From: Acinetobacter parvus DSM 16617 = CIP 108168
Lineage (GTDB): Bacteria > Pseudomonadota > Gammaproteobacteria > Pseudomonadales > Moraxellaceae
Assembly: GCF_000368025.1 (NCBI RefSeq)
Contig: NZ_KB849212.1
Span: 951,250-1,015,249, forward strand
DNA length: 64,000 nucleotides
Reading direction: 5' to 3'
In this document: positions 17,347-27,119 of the stretch, one piece after another
Layout of the letters: the number at the start of each line of letters is the position of its first letter
How positions within the stretch are numbered: the first letter of the stretch is position 1
Made by a program: the position numbers and the translations under genes
Notes under the pieces: model-generated
Seen by the model: only the letters and a program-made list of their open reading frames with translations
What the model was told of the DNA's origin: nothing
Database searches by the model: none

Positions 17347-20082
17347 CTAGATTTTACCGTGACATTGCTTATATTTTAAACCAGAACCACATGGACATGG
17401 TGCGTTACGGCTTTCTGGAACTTCGAACTGGGCATTTGCCAATGAACGGTCTGGTTCTTCAGAAATGGTCACTTCGCCTGTTAAGCCATCAACATCATCA
17501 TGTTCAAAAGAAAGACGCATTGATTCGGCCTGACGCTGCTGTTGAGCCTCTAACTCAGCCAGTTCTTCAGCGGTCGGTACATGGACACGGGATAAATCAG
17601 TGACTACGTCAGACTTGATAATAGCCAGCATATTCACAAACAGGTTGAATGCCTCTTTCTTGTATTCCTGCTCAGGGTTTTTCTGTGCATAGCCACGTAA
17701 ATGGATACCCTGACGCAAGTAGTCCATCGCCGCCAGGTGATCTTTCCAGTGACGATCCAGTGAGTTCAGCATAAAGTGACGCTCAAGCATCGCCGCCGAC
17801 TCATCACCCATCTGTTCACGGCGCTGACGGTAACGGCTGATCACCTCATCAGAGATACGCTCAATCAACCCCTCTTCATCCAGACGACGGTCTTGGTCCA
17901 GCCATTGCTGTACAGGAAGCTCAATGCTTAAATCGGTACGCAGGGCATTTTCCAGGCCAGCTATGTCCCACTGGTCATGAATCGACTCTGGTGGAATAAA
18001 GTTCGCAATCAGGCCTTTCACCACTTCATGGTGCATTTCCTCAATGTAGGCCTGTAGTGTGCTTTCCGCCAGAATCTCATCACGCTGCGAATAGATAATC
18101 TTACGCTGTTCATTATTGACATCATCATACTTCAACAGGTTCTTACGAATATCGAAGTTACGTGCCTCAACCTTGCGCTGTGCATTTTCAATGGAACGGC
18201 TCACCATCTTGTGCTCAATGGCTTCATTTTCCTGTAAGCCCATTGCACGCATCATCGCCACCACACGATCACCAGCGAAGATACGCATCAGGTCATCTTC
18301 AAGCGACAGATAGAAACGCGACACACCAGGGTCACCCTGACGGCCCGCACGACCACGTAGCTGGTTATCAATACGGCGTGATTCATGACGTTCAGAACCA
18401 ATGATGTGCAGACCACCCGATGCCAGAACATCTTCATGGTCTTTTTCCCACTGTGCCTGCAAACGTGCTTCATCTTCAGGGGTTGGGTTTTCAATTTTCG
18501 CCAGCTTGGCTTTCCAGTTACCGCCGAGCAAGATATCCGTACCACGACCCGCCATGTTGGTGGCAATGGTCACCGCATTTGGACTACCCGCCTGTGCAAT
18601 AATATCTGCTTCACGTTCGTGCTGTTTGGCGTTCAATACTTCATGGTGAATCCCAGCCTGCAACAGTTTGGCAGACAGGATTTCACTGGCCTCAATGGTG
18701 GCTGTACCAATCAGGATTGGCGCAACACCCTGCTGACGGATATTGGTGATTTCCTCAATAATGGCACTGTATTTACCATTACGGTTTAAATAAATCAGGT
18801 CATTGTGGTCCTGGCGCACCATTGGACGGTGTGTTGGAATAATCACCACATCCAGACCATAGATTTCTTTCATTTCCGCTGCTTCAGTATCGGCAGTACC
18901 CGTCATCCCTGAAAGCTTTTTATACAGACGGAAATAGTTCTGGAATGTTGTGGTTGCCAGCGTCTGGTTCTCAGGCTGGATTTCCATGTTCTCTTTGGCT
19001 TCAACTGCTTGGTGCAAACCCTCAGACCAACGACGGCCAGGCATGGTACGGCCCGTGCTCTCATCCACAATGATGACTTCTTCTTTTTGTGACTGTGGAT
19101 TAATGCCAATGATGTAATGCACATTCTTTTGATAAAGGTAATGGGCACGAATCGCCGCAGTCACATGGTGAACCAGATTCAGGTTGGCTGCTGAATACAG
19201 GCTTTCACCTTCAGCCAGCAGCCCCATACGAATCAATTCCTGTTCAACGGTTTCATAACCGATTTCAGTCATTTCAACTGAACGCTGTTTTTCATCAACC
19301 CAGAAATGTCCACCATCAGCCACTTTTTCTTCTTTCTGTGGACGTAGTTGCGGAGGAATACTGTTGATCAACTGGTACAGATGGGAAGAGTCTTCACTCT
19401 GCCCTGAAATGATCAACGGCGTACGTGCCTCATCAATCAGGATTGAATCCACTTCGTCAATGATGGCATAGCTGAGACCCCGTTGTTTTTTCTCTTGCAG
19501 AGAAAACACCATGTTGTCACGAAGATAGTCGAAACCAAATTCGTTGTTGGTCCCGTAGGTAATGTCTGAATTATAGGCCTGTGCCTTTTCGGCAGGCATT
19601 TGCATGGAGTAAATTACCCCAATGCTTAAACCTAAAAATTCGAATAAAGGACGGTTTAACTCAGCATCACGTTGTGCCAAGTAGTCGTTCACGGTAATGA
19701 CGTGAACACCCTGACCACTCAAGGCATTGAGGTAACAGGCCAGTGTACCCATCAGGGTTTTACCTTCACCTGTACGCATTTCGGCAATCTTGCCTTCGTG
19801 CAGGGTGATACCACCAATCAACTGCACATCATAATGGCGCATGCCCATGACACGCTTTGCCGCCTCACGGCACACCGCAAAGGCTTCAGGCAATAATTTA
19901 TCTAAACTTTCACCGTTCTGAAAACGTTGTTTGAATTCTGGAGTTTTTGCAGAGAGGTCTGCATCGCCAAGAGCAGATATCGTCGGTTCCAGCGCATTGA
20001 TTTGTTCAACAATTTTACGCATGCGTTTGAGCTCACGCTCATTTTTTGTACCGAAGATACCTCCGATCAGACTTGCCAACAT
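17347..20082 (-). CDS. secA: Preprotein translocase ATPase SecA
   Basis: 911-residue motor of the Sec export pathway that drives unfolded proteins through SecYEG. It has Walker A MRTGEGKTL, Walker B/DEAD-like IDEVDSILIDEARTPL, the helicase motifs TGTADTEAAE, AGRGTDILLGGNWKAK and QLRGRAGRQGDPG, and the C-terminal zinc/SecB-binding tail CPCGSGLKYKQCH. Length and all domains match full-length gammaproteobacterial SecA. The ATG at 20082 begins MLASLIGGIFGTKNERE. It is transcribed alone and faces away from the peroxiredoxin gene. Confidence 0.98.
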   Translation of the reverse strand: MLASLIGGIFGTKNERELKRMRKIVEQINALEPTISALGDADLSAKTPEFKQRFQNGESLDKLLPEAFAVCREAAKRVMGMRHYDVQLIGGITLHEGKIAEMRTGEGKTLMGTLACYLNALSGQGVHVITVNDYLAQRDAELNRPLFEFLGLSIGVIYSMQMPAEKAQAYNSDITYGTNNEFGFDYLRDNMVFSLQEKKQRGLSYAIIDEVDSILIDEARTPLIISGQSEDSSHLYQLINSIPPQLRPQKEEKVADGGHFWVDEKQRSVEMTEIGYETVEQELIRMGLLAEGESLYSAANLNLVHHVTAAIRAHYLYQKNVHYIIGINPQSQKEEVIIVDESTGRTMPGRRWSEGLHQAVEAKENMEIQPENQTLATTTFQNYFRLYKKLSGMTGTADTEAAEMKEIYGLDVVIIPTHRPMVRQDHNDLIYLNRNGKYSAIIEEITNIRQQGVAPILIGTATIEASEILSAKLLQAGIHHEVLNAKQHEREADIIAQAGSPNAVTIATNMAGRGTDILLGGNWKAKLAKIENPTPEDEARLQAQWEKDHEDVLASGGLHIIGSERHESRRIDNQLRGRAGRQGDPGVSRFYLSLEDDLMRIFAGDRVVAMMRAMGLQENEAIEHKMVSRSIENAQRKVEARNFDIRKNLLKYDDVNNEQRKIIYSQRDEILAESTLQAYIEEMHHEVVKGLIANFIPPESIHDQWDIAGLENALRTDLSIELPVQQWLDQDRRLDEEGLIERISDEVISRYRQRREQMGDESAAMLERHFMLNSLDRHWKDHLAAMDYLRQGIHLRGYAQKNPEQEYKKEAFNLFVNMLAIIKSDVVTDLSRVHVPTAEELAELEAQQQRQAESMRLSFEHDDVDGLTGEVTISEEPDRSLANAQFEVPESRNAPCPCGSGLKYKQCHGKI

Positions 20083-20340
20083 GAATAAACTCTCTAATCC
20101 TGTTTGTTATAGGGTTTGTCGTAAAGATCAACAAACTCTAGGTCGGTTAATTTTTTCTTGGTTGTTATTATGGAGCCAGAAATAAGAACTACAAGTGCTT
20201 TGCATCCAAACAGGTAAAAAAATCTGCGAGGCGATTCTGACAGGCATAACCAAAGAGCGTTAATGTAGCAAATTTGCATTTAAGTTACATCGATTTGCCT
20301 ATGAAATTCTGATCATTTTTTTATCCTCAACACCTCGCCT

Positions 20341-20392
20341 ATATATGAAAAACTTATAATCAAATAAAAAAACAATGATTTGATTCATATAT
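20341..20392. promoter_or_regulatory. Inverted repeat in secA-peroxiredoxin intergenic region
   Basis: The 367-base gap 20083-20449 must hold the divergent secA and peroxiredoxin promoters. The only structure I can see is a nested repeat: ATATATGAA (20341) with TTCATATAT (20384-20392) outside, ATCAAAT with ATTTGAT inside. It ends 57 bases before the peroxiredoxin start, where an operator would be, but no known regulator site is recognised. Confidence 0.35.
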
Positions 20393-20449
20393 AAATTGGC
20401 GCATAGTAAGAAGACACAGCATCAGATAAGCAGAATGAGGAGACCAAGA

Positions 20450-21085
20450 ATGAGCTTACGTTTAGGTGATATAGCCCCAAATTTCCAACAAGAATCAAGC
20501 GAGGGCATTATTGATTTTTATGAGTTTCTAGGGGATGACTGGGGAATCCTGTTTTCACACCCAGCAGACTACACACCTGTCTGTACTACTGAGTTGGGTT
20601 ATACCGCCAAGCTGAAAGATGAGTTTGCAAAACGTGGCGTCAGGGCAATTGCACTGTCTGTGGATGATGTTGAATCACATAAGGGCTGGATTCAGGACAT
20701 TAACGAGACCCAGAACACTACAGTGAATTTCCCGATTATTGCAGATAAAGACCGCAAGGTGTCTGAGCTTTATGGTTTTATCCATCCAAATGCCAGCGAA
20801 ACCTTAACGGTACGTTCCCTGGTGATTATTGACCCGAACAAGAAAGTTCGCCTGATCATCACCTACCCTGCCTCAACAGGTCGCAACTTTAATGAAGTGT
20901 TGCGTGTGGTGGATTCACTGCAACTGACTGACAAGCATAAAGTGGCAACACCTGCCAATTGGCAACAGGGTGAGGATGTGGTGATTGTGCCATCCCTGAA
21001 AGATGAAGAGGAAATCAAGCAACGCTTTCCTAAAGGTTATACAGCAGTGAAACCTTATTTAAGACTGACACCACAGCCTGAGTAG
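20450..21085 (+). CDS. 1-Cys peroxiredoxin (Prx6 type)
   Basis: 211-residue thiol peroxidase that reduces peroxides. The peroxidatic cysteine is C45 in HPADYTPVCTTELG and there is no other cysteine, which defines the 1-Cys Prx6 group; the C-terminal extension (VATPANWQQGEDVVIVP) is also of this group. The frame is open from 20396, but ATG 20450 has GAGGAG ten bases upstream and starts at the conserved MSLRLGDIAPNF. Two stable hairpins follow the gene. The reductant is unknown. Confidence 0.92.
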   Translation: MSLRLGDIAPNFQQESSEGIIDFYEFLGDDWGILFSHPADYTPVCTTELGYTAKLKDEFAKRGVRAIALSVDDVESHKGWIQDINETQNTTVNFPIIADKDRKVSELYGFIHPNASETLTVRSLVIIDPNKKVRLIITYPASTGRNFNEVLRVVDSLQLTDKHKVATPANWQQGEDVVIVPSLKDEEEIKQRFPKGYTAVKPYLRLTPQPE

Positions 21086-21167
21086 GGTGGGATGGCAATC
21101 CCACCGTTTGATGAGGTACTATTTTTAAATCTCATGATTTCTTTATCGGGACGATTACCATCGTCCC
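21086..21167. repeat. Pair of REP-like hairpins
   Basis: Two 8-bp hairpins with four-base loops within 82 bases: GGTGGGAT-GGCA-ATCCCACC (21086-21105) and GGGACGAT-TACC-ATCGTCCC (21148-21167). Neither has a T-run. They look like REP-type units or mRNA 3'-end stabilisers behind the peroxiredoxin gene. Confidence 0.5.
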
Positions 21168-21233
21168 CTACTTGGTATTTTCCAATCAATAGGCTATAAG
21201 AATAATTCAACTCCAAACACAACAAAAATCACC

Positions 21234-22043
21234 ATGATCTACAATATCCATCATCTCACTTGTGGCAGCTTCTGCCCTGTTTGCGCCCCTATGTTTGGAC
21301 AAAAAGGCTGGAAAGCCCATTTAGTCTGCCACTGTCTACTGGTTGAGACTGATCGGGGGCTGGTCCTGATTGATACAGGTTTGGGTACACAAGATTATTT
21401 ACATACTCAACAACGTCTAGGCTCATTGCTGACCAAATTCGGCGCGATTGTGCCCGATATTCATTTGAGTGCTTTCCACCAGATTCAACGGCTTGGTTAT
21501 AGTCTGGATGATGTAAAACACATTTTTGTTTCACATCTTGACTTTGACCATGCAGGCGGAATTTCGGATTTTCCAAATGCAACCGTGCATGTATTGGCAT
21601 CTGAATTTAATGCCACTCAATCTTTATCACTCAAAGGGAAAAATCGTTACAAAACAGAACAGTTTAAATATCACCGTTACTGGAACTTTGCTGAACAGGC
21701 TGATGGTGAAGCATGGTTTAATCTGCAAAAAGTCAAGGGATTACCTTTATTTCAGGATGAAATCCTGATGGTTCCCCTGATCGGTCATACGCTTGGACAT
21801 AGTGCGATTGCAGTCAAAAAACAGGATGGCTGGATTTTATTCTGTGGAGATGCCTATTTTTCCCATTTGGAACTCAACCCTAAAAACAGGTTAAGAGCAT
21901 TGGACTTTACAGAACGATTACTGGCTGAGGATAACCAACAACGTTTACACAATCTGAAGCACTTACAATATCTGGCTCAACATGAACCGAGTATTGAGTT
22001 AATTTGTTCACATGACCCAGTTGAATTCAATCGTTACCAATAA
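21234..22043 (+). CDS. Metallo-beta-lactamase-fold hydrolase
   Basis: 269-residue MBL-fold hydrolase related to the AHL-lactonase-like/YtnP group. Zinc ligands are SHLDFDHAGG (H-x-D-x-D-H form), a distal His in IGHTLGHSA and the bridging Asp in LFCGDAYFSH, with a final SHDP. The N-terminal HLTCGSFCPVCAP is cysteine-rich. The ATG is used at MIYNIHHLTCGS. The phosphatase lipoprotein gene starts one base after its stop codon, so they are co-transcribed. Substrate unknown; lactonase action is only a guess. Confidence 0.8.
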   Translation: MIYNIHHLTCGSFCPVCAPMFGQKGWKAHLVCHCLLVETDRGLVLIDTGLGTQDYLHTQQRLGSLLTKFGAIVPDIHLSAFHQIQRLGYSLDDVKHIFVSHLDFDHAGGISDFPNATVHVLASEFNATQSLSLKGKNRYKTEQFKYHRYWNFAEQADGEAWFNLQKVKGLPLFQDEILMVPLIGHTLGHSAIAVKKQDGWILFCGDAYFSHLELNPKNRLRALDFTERLLAEDNQQRLHNLKHLQYLAQHEPSIELICSHDPVEFNRYQ

Positions 22044-22044
22044 T

Positions 22045-22632
22045 ATGCATAAGATACTGATTACTATTACTTTCATATCATCCCTAAGCTTAGGTGGTTG
22101 TATGAAACATTCAAGTCTGGAGGAGCATCAAAGGCCCCAGCATTGGGGAGCACTGATTTCAGATACACATAATTTTTACCAGATCAGTCCTGATGTTTTT
22201 CGCAGTGAACAACCCAGCAACCAGTTAATCCCTTTCCTGAAAAAACATCAAATTGGCACTGTCCTCAACCTGCGCGCAAGAAATGAAGATGCCAAGGTTT
22301 TAAGAGATCAGCCTTTTAATCTGGTACACATTCCAATCAATACTTGGGCAATCAATCGTAAAGACTTGTTAGAAGCAATGCGTGTTATTCAAACTGCTAA
22401 ACAACAAAACCAGAAAATCTTAGTGCATTGCTATCATGGTTCTGACCGCACAGGCGCGACCATTGCCATGTATCGAATTATTTTTGAGCATTGGGCAATT
22501 GAAGATGCGGTTAAAGAAATGAAACAAGGAGGATACGGCTATCATATCATTTGGAAAAATATTGACCATCTTTTCACCCCTGAAAATGTAAAATGGATTC
22601 AACAACAACTTTCAAATCCAGCACCTATTTAG
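22045..22632 (+). CDS. Dual-specificity/tyrosine phosphatase-like lipoprotein
   Basis: 195-residue exported protein. A lipoprotein signal MHKILITITFISSLSLGGC gives an acylated cysteine at 19. The catalytic loop is HCYHGSDRTG, the C-x5-R signature of cysteine phosphatases, with the upstream GTVLNLRARNEDAKVL typical of the bacterial DSP-like group. The frame is open from 22012, but the ATG one base after the stop of the hydrolase gene fits both operon layout and signal peptide. Located on a membrane facing the periplasm; substrate unknown, polyphosphoinositide-like or lipid phosphate is possible. Confidence 0.8.
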   Translation: MHKILITITFISSLSLGGCMKHSSLEEHQRPQHWGALISDTHNFYQISPDVFRSEQPSNQLIPFLKKHQIGTVLNLRARNEDAKVLRDQPFNLVHIPINTWAINRKDLLEAMRVIQTAKQQNQKILVHCYHGSDRTGATIAMYRIIFEHWAIEDAVKEMKQGGYGYHIIWKNIDHLFTPENVKWIQQQLSNPAPI

Positions 22633-22785
22633 ATTACGAGATGCACTTTAGATTAAATCCAATTTTTAGAGAGATAGATGTTGGGGGTGTAAGATTTGTT
22701 TCTTTAATTTTGGATTTTATGCATTTTTTATTGGGCTTTAAAAAACCTAATTTTATAAGTTGAATGGTAAGCTAAGAAATACGAA

Positions 22786-23721
22786 CTAACTTGAAGAATT
22801 GGCAAAAACAGAGTTACTAAGTAATAGTTTAAAAACTTCAGAATCACCACCATCGCTATCCGTGACCAATAAAAATACCTCACCATCAGATGTCGACTCT
22901 AGCCATGTAATTCCTTCTACTTTAATAGCAAGAGTTTGTTCTTTCGAATCCTGAATCAAATGTGTATATAAAATTTTACCCTCTGGTGAGAAAATTAAAA
23001 TAAAACTGCCTAGCACTGCGCCATCATCATAAGTATTTAATGTTTGCTCAACCGCAGCGGTGGCGATAATTAGATTTTTCTCCACCAGAAAATAAGCATC
23101 AGAAATACCACTTGCTGCCCCTTCAAGCTCTGGTAATGTCAGATTAAATGAATTTTTCAGCGAACTTTCTAATGATTTTCCATTTTGAAGTTTTATTAAA
23201 TCAAAGACTAAAACACCATGAAAACGATTAATATTGCCACGTTGAAAGATGTATAAATTGTTTTGATCTGAACAAACTGCTTCTATATTGAGATCAGCGC
23301 CACCAGTCAACGCCAAACAATGTTCTAAAAAATCATAATCCGAGGTATCAAGTAAAACATGAACCTGATTATTAACTGGATTATACAATAATGCTTTTTT
23401 TCGATTTTCTGTAGAACCTGAACCCATCACTAGTAACTGAGGTTGTCCATCGAAGCGAATACAGCTAAGCGCTTCAAAGTCTGGTTTAGTTTTTTTACTA
23501 AACATCCTCAGAGTCGTATATTCAGAATGTTCAAATAATGGAATTTTTTCAAAATTAGTCGCACGATTGATGTTATTTTTTCGATCGGTTTTGAGTAAGT
23601 ACCCCACATCATCTCCAACCAAGTAGAGATCATCTCCCACACAAGCCGCGCCAGAAAGCGCACTAACACTCGAATCCTCTGAAAATATAAAGTGTTCTAA
23701 TATCTTAAACCCGCTACTCAT
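22786..23721 (-). CDS. DUF6929-like beta-propeller protein
   Basis: 311-residue protein without signal peptide. It is built of strand-rich repeats (GDDLYLVGDDVGYLLKTD, ALSCIRFDGQPQLLVMGSGS, GGADLNIEAVCSDQNNLYIF, KVEGITWLESTSDGEVFLLV) like the beta-propeller proteins annotated DUF6929 or phytase-like esterase. The DFEALS and LNIEAV acidic motifs recur at blade positions and may bind a metal. No function can be given. It stands alone between the phosphatase and the SPOR gene. Confidence 0.6.
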   Translation of the reverse strand: MSSGFKILEHFIFSEDSSVSALSGAACVGDDLYLVGDDVGYLLKTDRKNNINRATNFEKIPLFEHSEYTTLRMFSKKTKPDFEALSCIRFDGQPQLLVMGSGSTENRKKALLYNPVNNQVHVLLDTSDYDFLEHCLALTGGADLNIEAVCSDQNNLYIFQRGNINRFHGVLVFDLIKLQNGKSLESSLKNSFNLTLPELEGAASGISDAYFLVEKNLIIATAAVEQTLNTYDDGAVLGSFILIFSPEGKILYTHLIQDSKEQTLAIKVEGITWLESTSDGEVFLLVTDSDGGDSEVFKLLLSNSVFANSSS

Positions 23722-23809
23722 ATTGTACTCACTGCCCGCAGAAATAGAACACTTGTAACAAGGTCAAAACCAGACGCTTTCCAGCTTTGATCTAGTCGTT
23801 TATCTTTTG

Positions 23810-24934
23810 TTATCGCTGATCAAGTGGAACCCAATCAATCACCCACGCTGATTTCATATTTAAACTTTCATCAGAGGTAATTTTTTTACGTGCGGCATCA
23901 GCAGTCTCACGATCTTTGGATGGCCCCACCATAATCCGAATTCCCTTGGAAGTCGGGCTGGTGGTGACTTTATAACCTTTGGCGCGCAACTTGGACACCA
24001 CTGTATCGGCGTTGGCCTGGTTTGCCGCCAACGCCACCTGTACCATCCAGTTTTTGTCACCATTTTCCAGAAGCTGACGGGCTTTTTCAGCCTCAGCCTT
24101 TTTCTTGGCATCTTCCTCAGTTTTACGTTTCTTTTCTTCAGCCGCTGCTTTCTTCTCTGCTTCAGCCTTGCGCTTGTCTTCCTCAGCTTTTTTATCCGCT
24201 TCAGCCTTGCGTTTTTCTTCAGCCGCTGCTTTCTTCTCTACTTCAGCTTTACGCTTATCTTCAGCTACTTTCCTGGCATCGTCCTCAGCTTTACGTTTCT
24301 TTTCTTCGATCGCTTTCTTGTCGGCCTCAGCCTTACGCTTGTCTTCCTCAGCTTTCTTATCTGCTTCCGCCTTACGCTTGTCTTCAGCTAGCTTCTTTTC
24401 AGCGTCAGTTTTCTGCTGCTCTACTTTCTGCTGTTCGGCTTTCTTCTTTTCTTCCAGCTTACGTTTTTCTTCAGCAAATCGTTGAGCCTTAGCCTGGTCG
24501 TCCTCAACCAGTTCTGGTGGAATATTATCTGAACTTTCCTGCGCCGCAGTTCTACGGGCATTGATTGCAGCGTACTCTTCAGCAGCTTTACGTGCAGCCG
24601 CAGCCTCAGCCCCCTGCTGCATTTTCAGGAACTCGGCAGCACGGGCCTCCTGTTCAGCAACCGCCTTTTCACGTGCACGTTTCTGTTCATCCAGCAAACG
24701 TTTTTCAGTTTCAACATCCACGGCCAGAGGCTGCAAGGAGACCATCTCCCCCTCCTGCGCTGGCTGGGCTATTTTAGGCTGGGTTTCGGTTTTGGGAATA
24801 GGGTGAGTAACTGTAGTCTGGGTCTTATCCTGCTCTATTTCTTCATTACCCTTGAAAAGTAATGCTGCCAACAAAACACCCCCTCCAAGTAGAACAACGC
24901 CACCCATCCAGCGTTGCTTGTTATTCATTGACAT
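23810..24934 (-). CDS. SPOR-domain cell envelope protein
   Basis: 374-residue bitopic inner membrane protein. A short cytoplasmic N-terminus and one membrane helix (MGGVVLLGGGVLLAALLF) lead into a long Lys/Glu/Ala-rich helical stalk of KAEADKKAEEDKR-type repeats (about residues 80-290) and a C-terminal SPOR domain (NWMVQVALAANQANADTV to the end). SPOR domains bind denuded septal peptidoglycan, so a division role like DedD is likely. Its start overlaps the folC stop by ten bases. The repeats are degenerate at DNA level but may recombine. Confidence 0.85.
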   Translation of the reverse strand: MSMNNKQRWMGGVVLLGGGVLLAALLFKGNEEIEQDKTQTTVTHPIPKTETQPKIAQPAQEGEMVSLQPLAVDVETEKRLLDEQKRAREKAVAEQEARAAEFLKMQQGAEAAAARKAAEEYAAINARRTAAQESSDNIPPELVEDDQAKAQRFAEEKRKLEEKKKAEQQKVEQQKTDAEKKLAEDKRKAEADKKAEEDKRKAEADKKAIEEKKRKAEDDARKVAEDKRKAEVEKKAAAEEKRKAEADKKAEEDKRKAEAEKKAAAEEKKRKTEEDAKKKAEAEKARQLLENGDKNWMVQVALAANQANADTVVSKLRAKGYKVTTSPTSKGIRIMVGPSKDRETADAARKKITSDESLNMKSAWVIDWVPLDQR

Positions 24935-26211
24935 TGTTCTAAATACTCCCAGATCGCTTCCAAGGTATGAAACGAACCACAGACTAAAATTAGCTGATTG
25001 TTATGACATTGTTTCAGCACAGTTTCAAATGCTTGCTGGATACTGCCAAACTCATGGACCTGCTGGCCCTGCAATGCCTCATGCAACTGTCGCATTGCTG
25101 CGGCCCTCGGCACATCTAAAGTAGCAATAAACCAGTCTTTTACTGTTGTTTTTAGTAAATCGGTGACAGACGCGATGTCCTTATCTGCCAGCATCGAAAA
25201 TACTGCGACAACTTCTGTGTACTGTTTATTGTATTTTAAGAATTTTCGCAACTGATTCAATAAAAATTCGACACCGTGTGGGTTATGTCCTGCATCAAAA
25301 ATAACGGTTTTATCCTGTATCTGGCGAATTTCAAAACGCCCCTGCAAACGTGCCTGCTGAATACCTGTTGCAATGGCCTGCTGTGAAATTTCAATCCCAC
25401 TCACCAGTACCGCGGCCACGGCAGTGGAGATGTTGTCCAAGGCCAACTGTCCCACGGGAAGCTTTAAGGTTGTGCCAGACGATGCAAATGACCAGCTCTG
25501 TCCATCATTATTCAGTTGATAGAAATAATCCCGATTCAGTGTATACAGGCTGGCGTTTGTCTCATCCACCTTATGTTGAATGGCCTGTGGAAGTTGCTGT
25601 TGCCCTGCAAAAACAACGGGAATGTCTGGACGGATAATACCCGCCTTTTCAAAGGCAATTTTTTCAATGGTATCACCCAGCCAGTCCACATGATCCAGGC
25701 CAATATTGGTGATCACCGCTATATCAGGGTCAATCACGTTGACCACATCAAGGCGACCACCCAGCCCAACCTCAAGCACCCAGACATCACATTGCTGCTG
25801 CTTAAAAATAACAAAGGCCGCCAATGTGGTGGCTTCAAAGAAAGAAAGACTTAGACCACACTCACGACGCGCCTGATCAACACACACAAAGGCATCAACC
25901 AAACGCTGGTCATCCACCTCATGACCCGCCAGCTTTACCCGTTCATTAAAACGATAAATATGGGGTGACTGATATAACCCGACTTTGTAGCCCTGTGCAT
26001 TTAGAATCGCTGCCAGCGTGGTTGTGGTTGAGCCTTTGCCATTGGTGCCCGCAACTGTAAACACCTTGGCTTTTGGCTGCATCACGCCCAGCCTTTCAGC
26101 AATGGGAATCACCCGCTCCAGCCCTAAATCAATGCCTGTAACATGAACATGGCCCCAATAATCGAGCCATGTTGTGAGTGTATCTGTTGAATGGGGAGCG
26201 TCTAGTTTCAA
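24925..26211 (-). CDS. folC: Folylpolyglutamate/dihydrofolate synthase
   Basis: 428-residue ATP-dependent ligase adding glutamate to dihydropteroate and to folates. The P-loop is VAGTNGKGSTTTTLA; the Mur-ligase family signatures LEVGLGGRLDVVN and ITNIGLDHVDWLG follow, then FDAGHNPHGVEF. The start overlaps the accD stop by four bases (ATGA), and the gene itself overlaps the SPOR gene. This accD-folC-SPOR order is usual in gammaproteobacteria. Confidence 0.95.
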   Translation of the reverse strand: MKLDAPHSTDTLTTWLDYWGHVHVTGIDLGLERVIPIAERLGVMQPKAKVFTVAGTNGKGSTTTTLAAILNAQGYKVGLYQSPHIYRFNERVKLAGHEVDDQRLVDAFVCVDQARRECGLSLSFFEATTLAAFVIFKQQQCDVWVLEVGLGGRLDVVNVIDPDIAVITNIGLDHVDWLGDTIEKIAFEKAGIIRPDIPVVFAGQQQLPQAIQHKVDETNASLYTLNRDYFYQLNNDGQSWSFASSGTTLKLPVGQLALDNISTAVAAVLVSGIEISQQAIATGIQQARLQGRFEIRQIQDKTVIFDAGHNPHGVEFLLNQLRKFLKYNKQYTEVVAVFSMLADKDIASVTDLLKTTVKDWFIATLDVPRAAAMRQLHEALQGQQVHEFGSIQQAFETVLKQCHNNQLILVCGSFHTLEAIWEYLEQCQ

Positions 26212-27119
26212 GGTAAGTTCATCAGTTTAGCCACTAGTCTATATACAGTATCACGTAACGCATGACGATGAACAATCTGATCGACCACACCATGATCAAG
26301 CAGATATTCCGCACGCTGGAATGGCTCTTCCAGTTTTTCACGTACCGTTTGCTCAATCACCCGTTTACCCGCGAAACCAATCATGGCTTTCGGTTCAGCC
26401 AGATGAACATCCCCCAGCATTGCCAAGGAAGCGGTTACACCCCCATAAACTGGATGGGTCAATACCACCAGATAAGGCACGCGTGCTTCTTTCATTTTCT
26501 GAATTGCCGCAGAAGTACGTGCCATTTGCATCAGAGACAGCATGCCTTCCTGCATACGTGCGCCGCCTGAAGCCGCAAAACACACCAAAGGCTGGTGTAG
26601 CTGAATTGCTCGTTCAGCTGCCTGTACAAAGCGGTCGCCGACCACAGTACCCATTGAACCGCCCATGAAGTCAAACTCAAAGGCGCATGCCACCAAATTC
26701 AGGCCTTTGAGCGAGCCCTGCATCACCACCAGTGCTTCTGATTCACCTGTTTTATCCTGCGCCTCACGCATACGTTCTGGATAAGGCTTGCTATCCACAA
26801 ACTTTAGCGGGTCTTTGGCACTAAATTCCTGACCAAGCTCTGAGTTGACCTGATCGAAGAACCAGGTCAGGCGATCACGTGCTTTCATACGCAAATGTTC
26901 ATCGCATTGCGGACACACATAGGCGTTGAATGACATGGCTGTACGCGTCACCAAGGCATGACATTCAGGACATTCAATGGTTGGCTCGGTAAAAGTTGAC
27001 TTAAAGGTCTGCTGTTCATCCGCAACCTGAATCCCTGGCACTTGACGTTCCGTCCAGGGTGTTGTGGGACTAAGCACTTTCCCTGTTGCTGATTCTGGAC
27101 TCAATCGTTCTTGACTCAT
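26208..27119 (-). CDS. accD: Acetyl-CoA carboxylase carboxyltransferase beta subunit
   Basis: 303-residue carboxyltransferase subunit which, with AccA, transfers the carboxyl group from biotin to acetyl-CoA to make malonyl-CoA. A zinc ribbon has cysteines 50, 53, 69 and 72 (CPECHALVTR and YVCPQCDEHL); the crotonase-type core has MGGSMGTVVGDRF, CFAASGGARMQEG and HPVYGGVTASLAMLGD. It overlaps trpA by four bases (ATGA) and folC by four, indicating translational coupling. The N-terminal extension of about 40 residues before the zinc ribbon is somewhat longer than in E. coli. Confidence 0.97.
   Translation of the reverse strand: MSQERLSPESATGKVLSPTTPWTERQVPGIQVADEQQTFKSTFTEPTIECPECHALVTRTAMSFNAYVCPQCDEHLRMKARDRLTWFFDQVNSELGQEFSAKDPLKFVDSKPYPERMREAQDKTGESEALVVMQGSLKGLNLVACAFEFDFMGGSMGTVVGDRFVQAAERAIQLHQPLVCFAASGGARMQEGMLSLMQMARTSAAIQKMKEARVPYLVVLTHPVYGGVTASLAMLGDVHLAEPKAMIGFAGKRVIEQTVREKLEEPFQRAEYLLDHGVVDQIVHRHALRDTVYRLVAKLMNLP

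Noticed and set aside
17391..19896. Plus-strand frames opposite secA
   Set aside because: Shadow frames of the secA codons, cysteine/Thr-rich translations with no family.
24100..24480. Tandem DNA repeats in the SPOR gene considered as CRISPR-like
   Set aside because: The repeats are in frame and code for KAEADKK-type helix; spacers are not unique and unit size varies.
24022..24492. Long plus-strand open frames opposite the SPOR gene
   Set aside because: They are antisense shadows of the Lys/Glu/Ala-codon repeat; the translation is a low-complexity Leu/Gln/Pro or Ser/Ala string with no family features.
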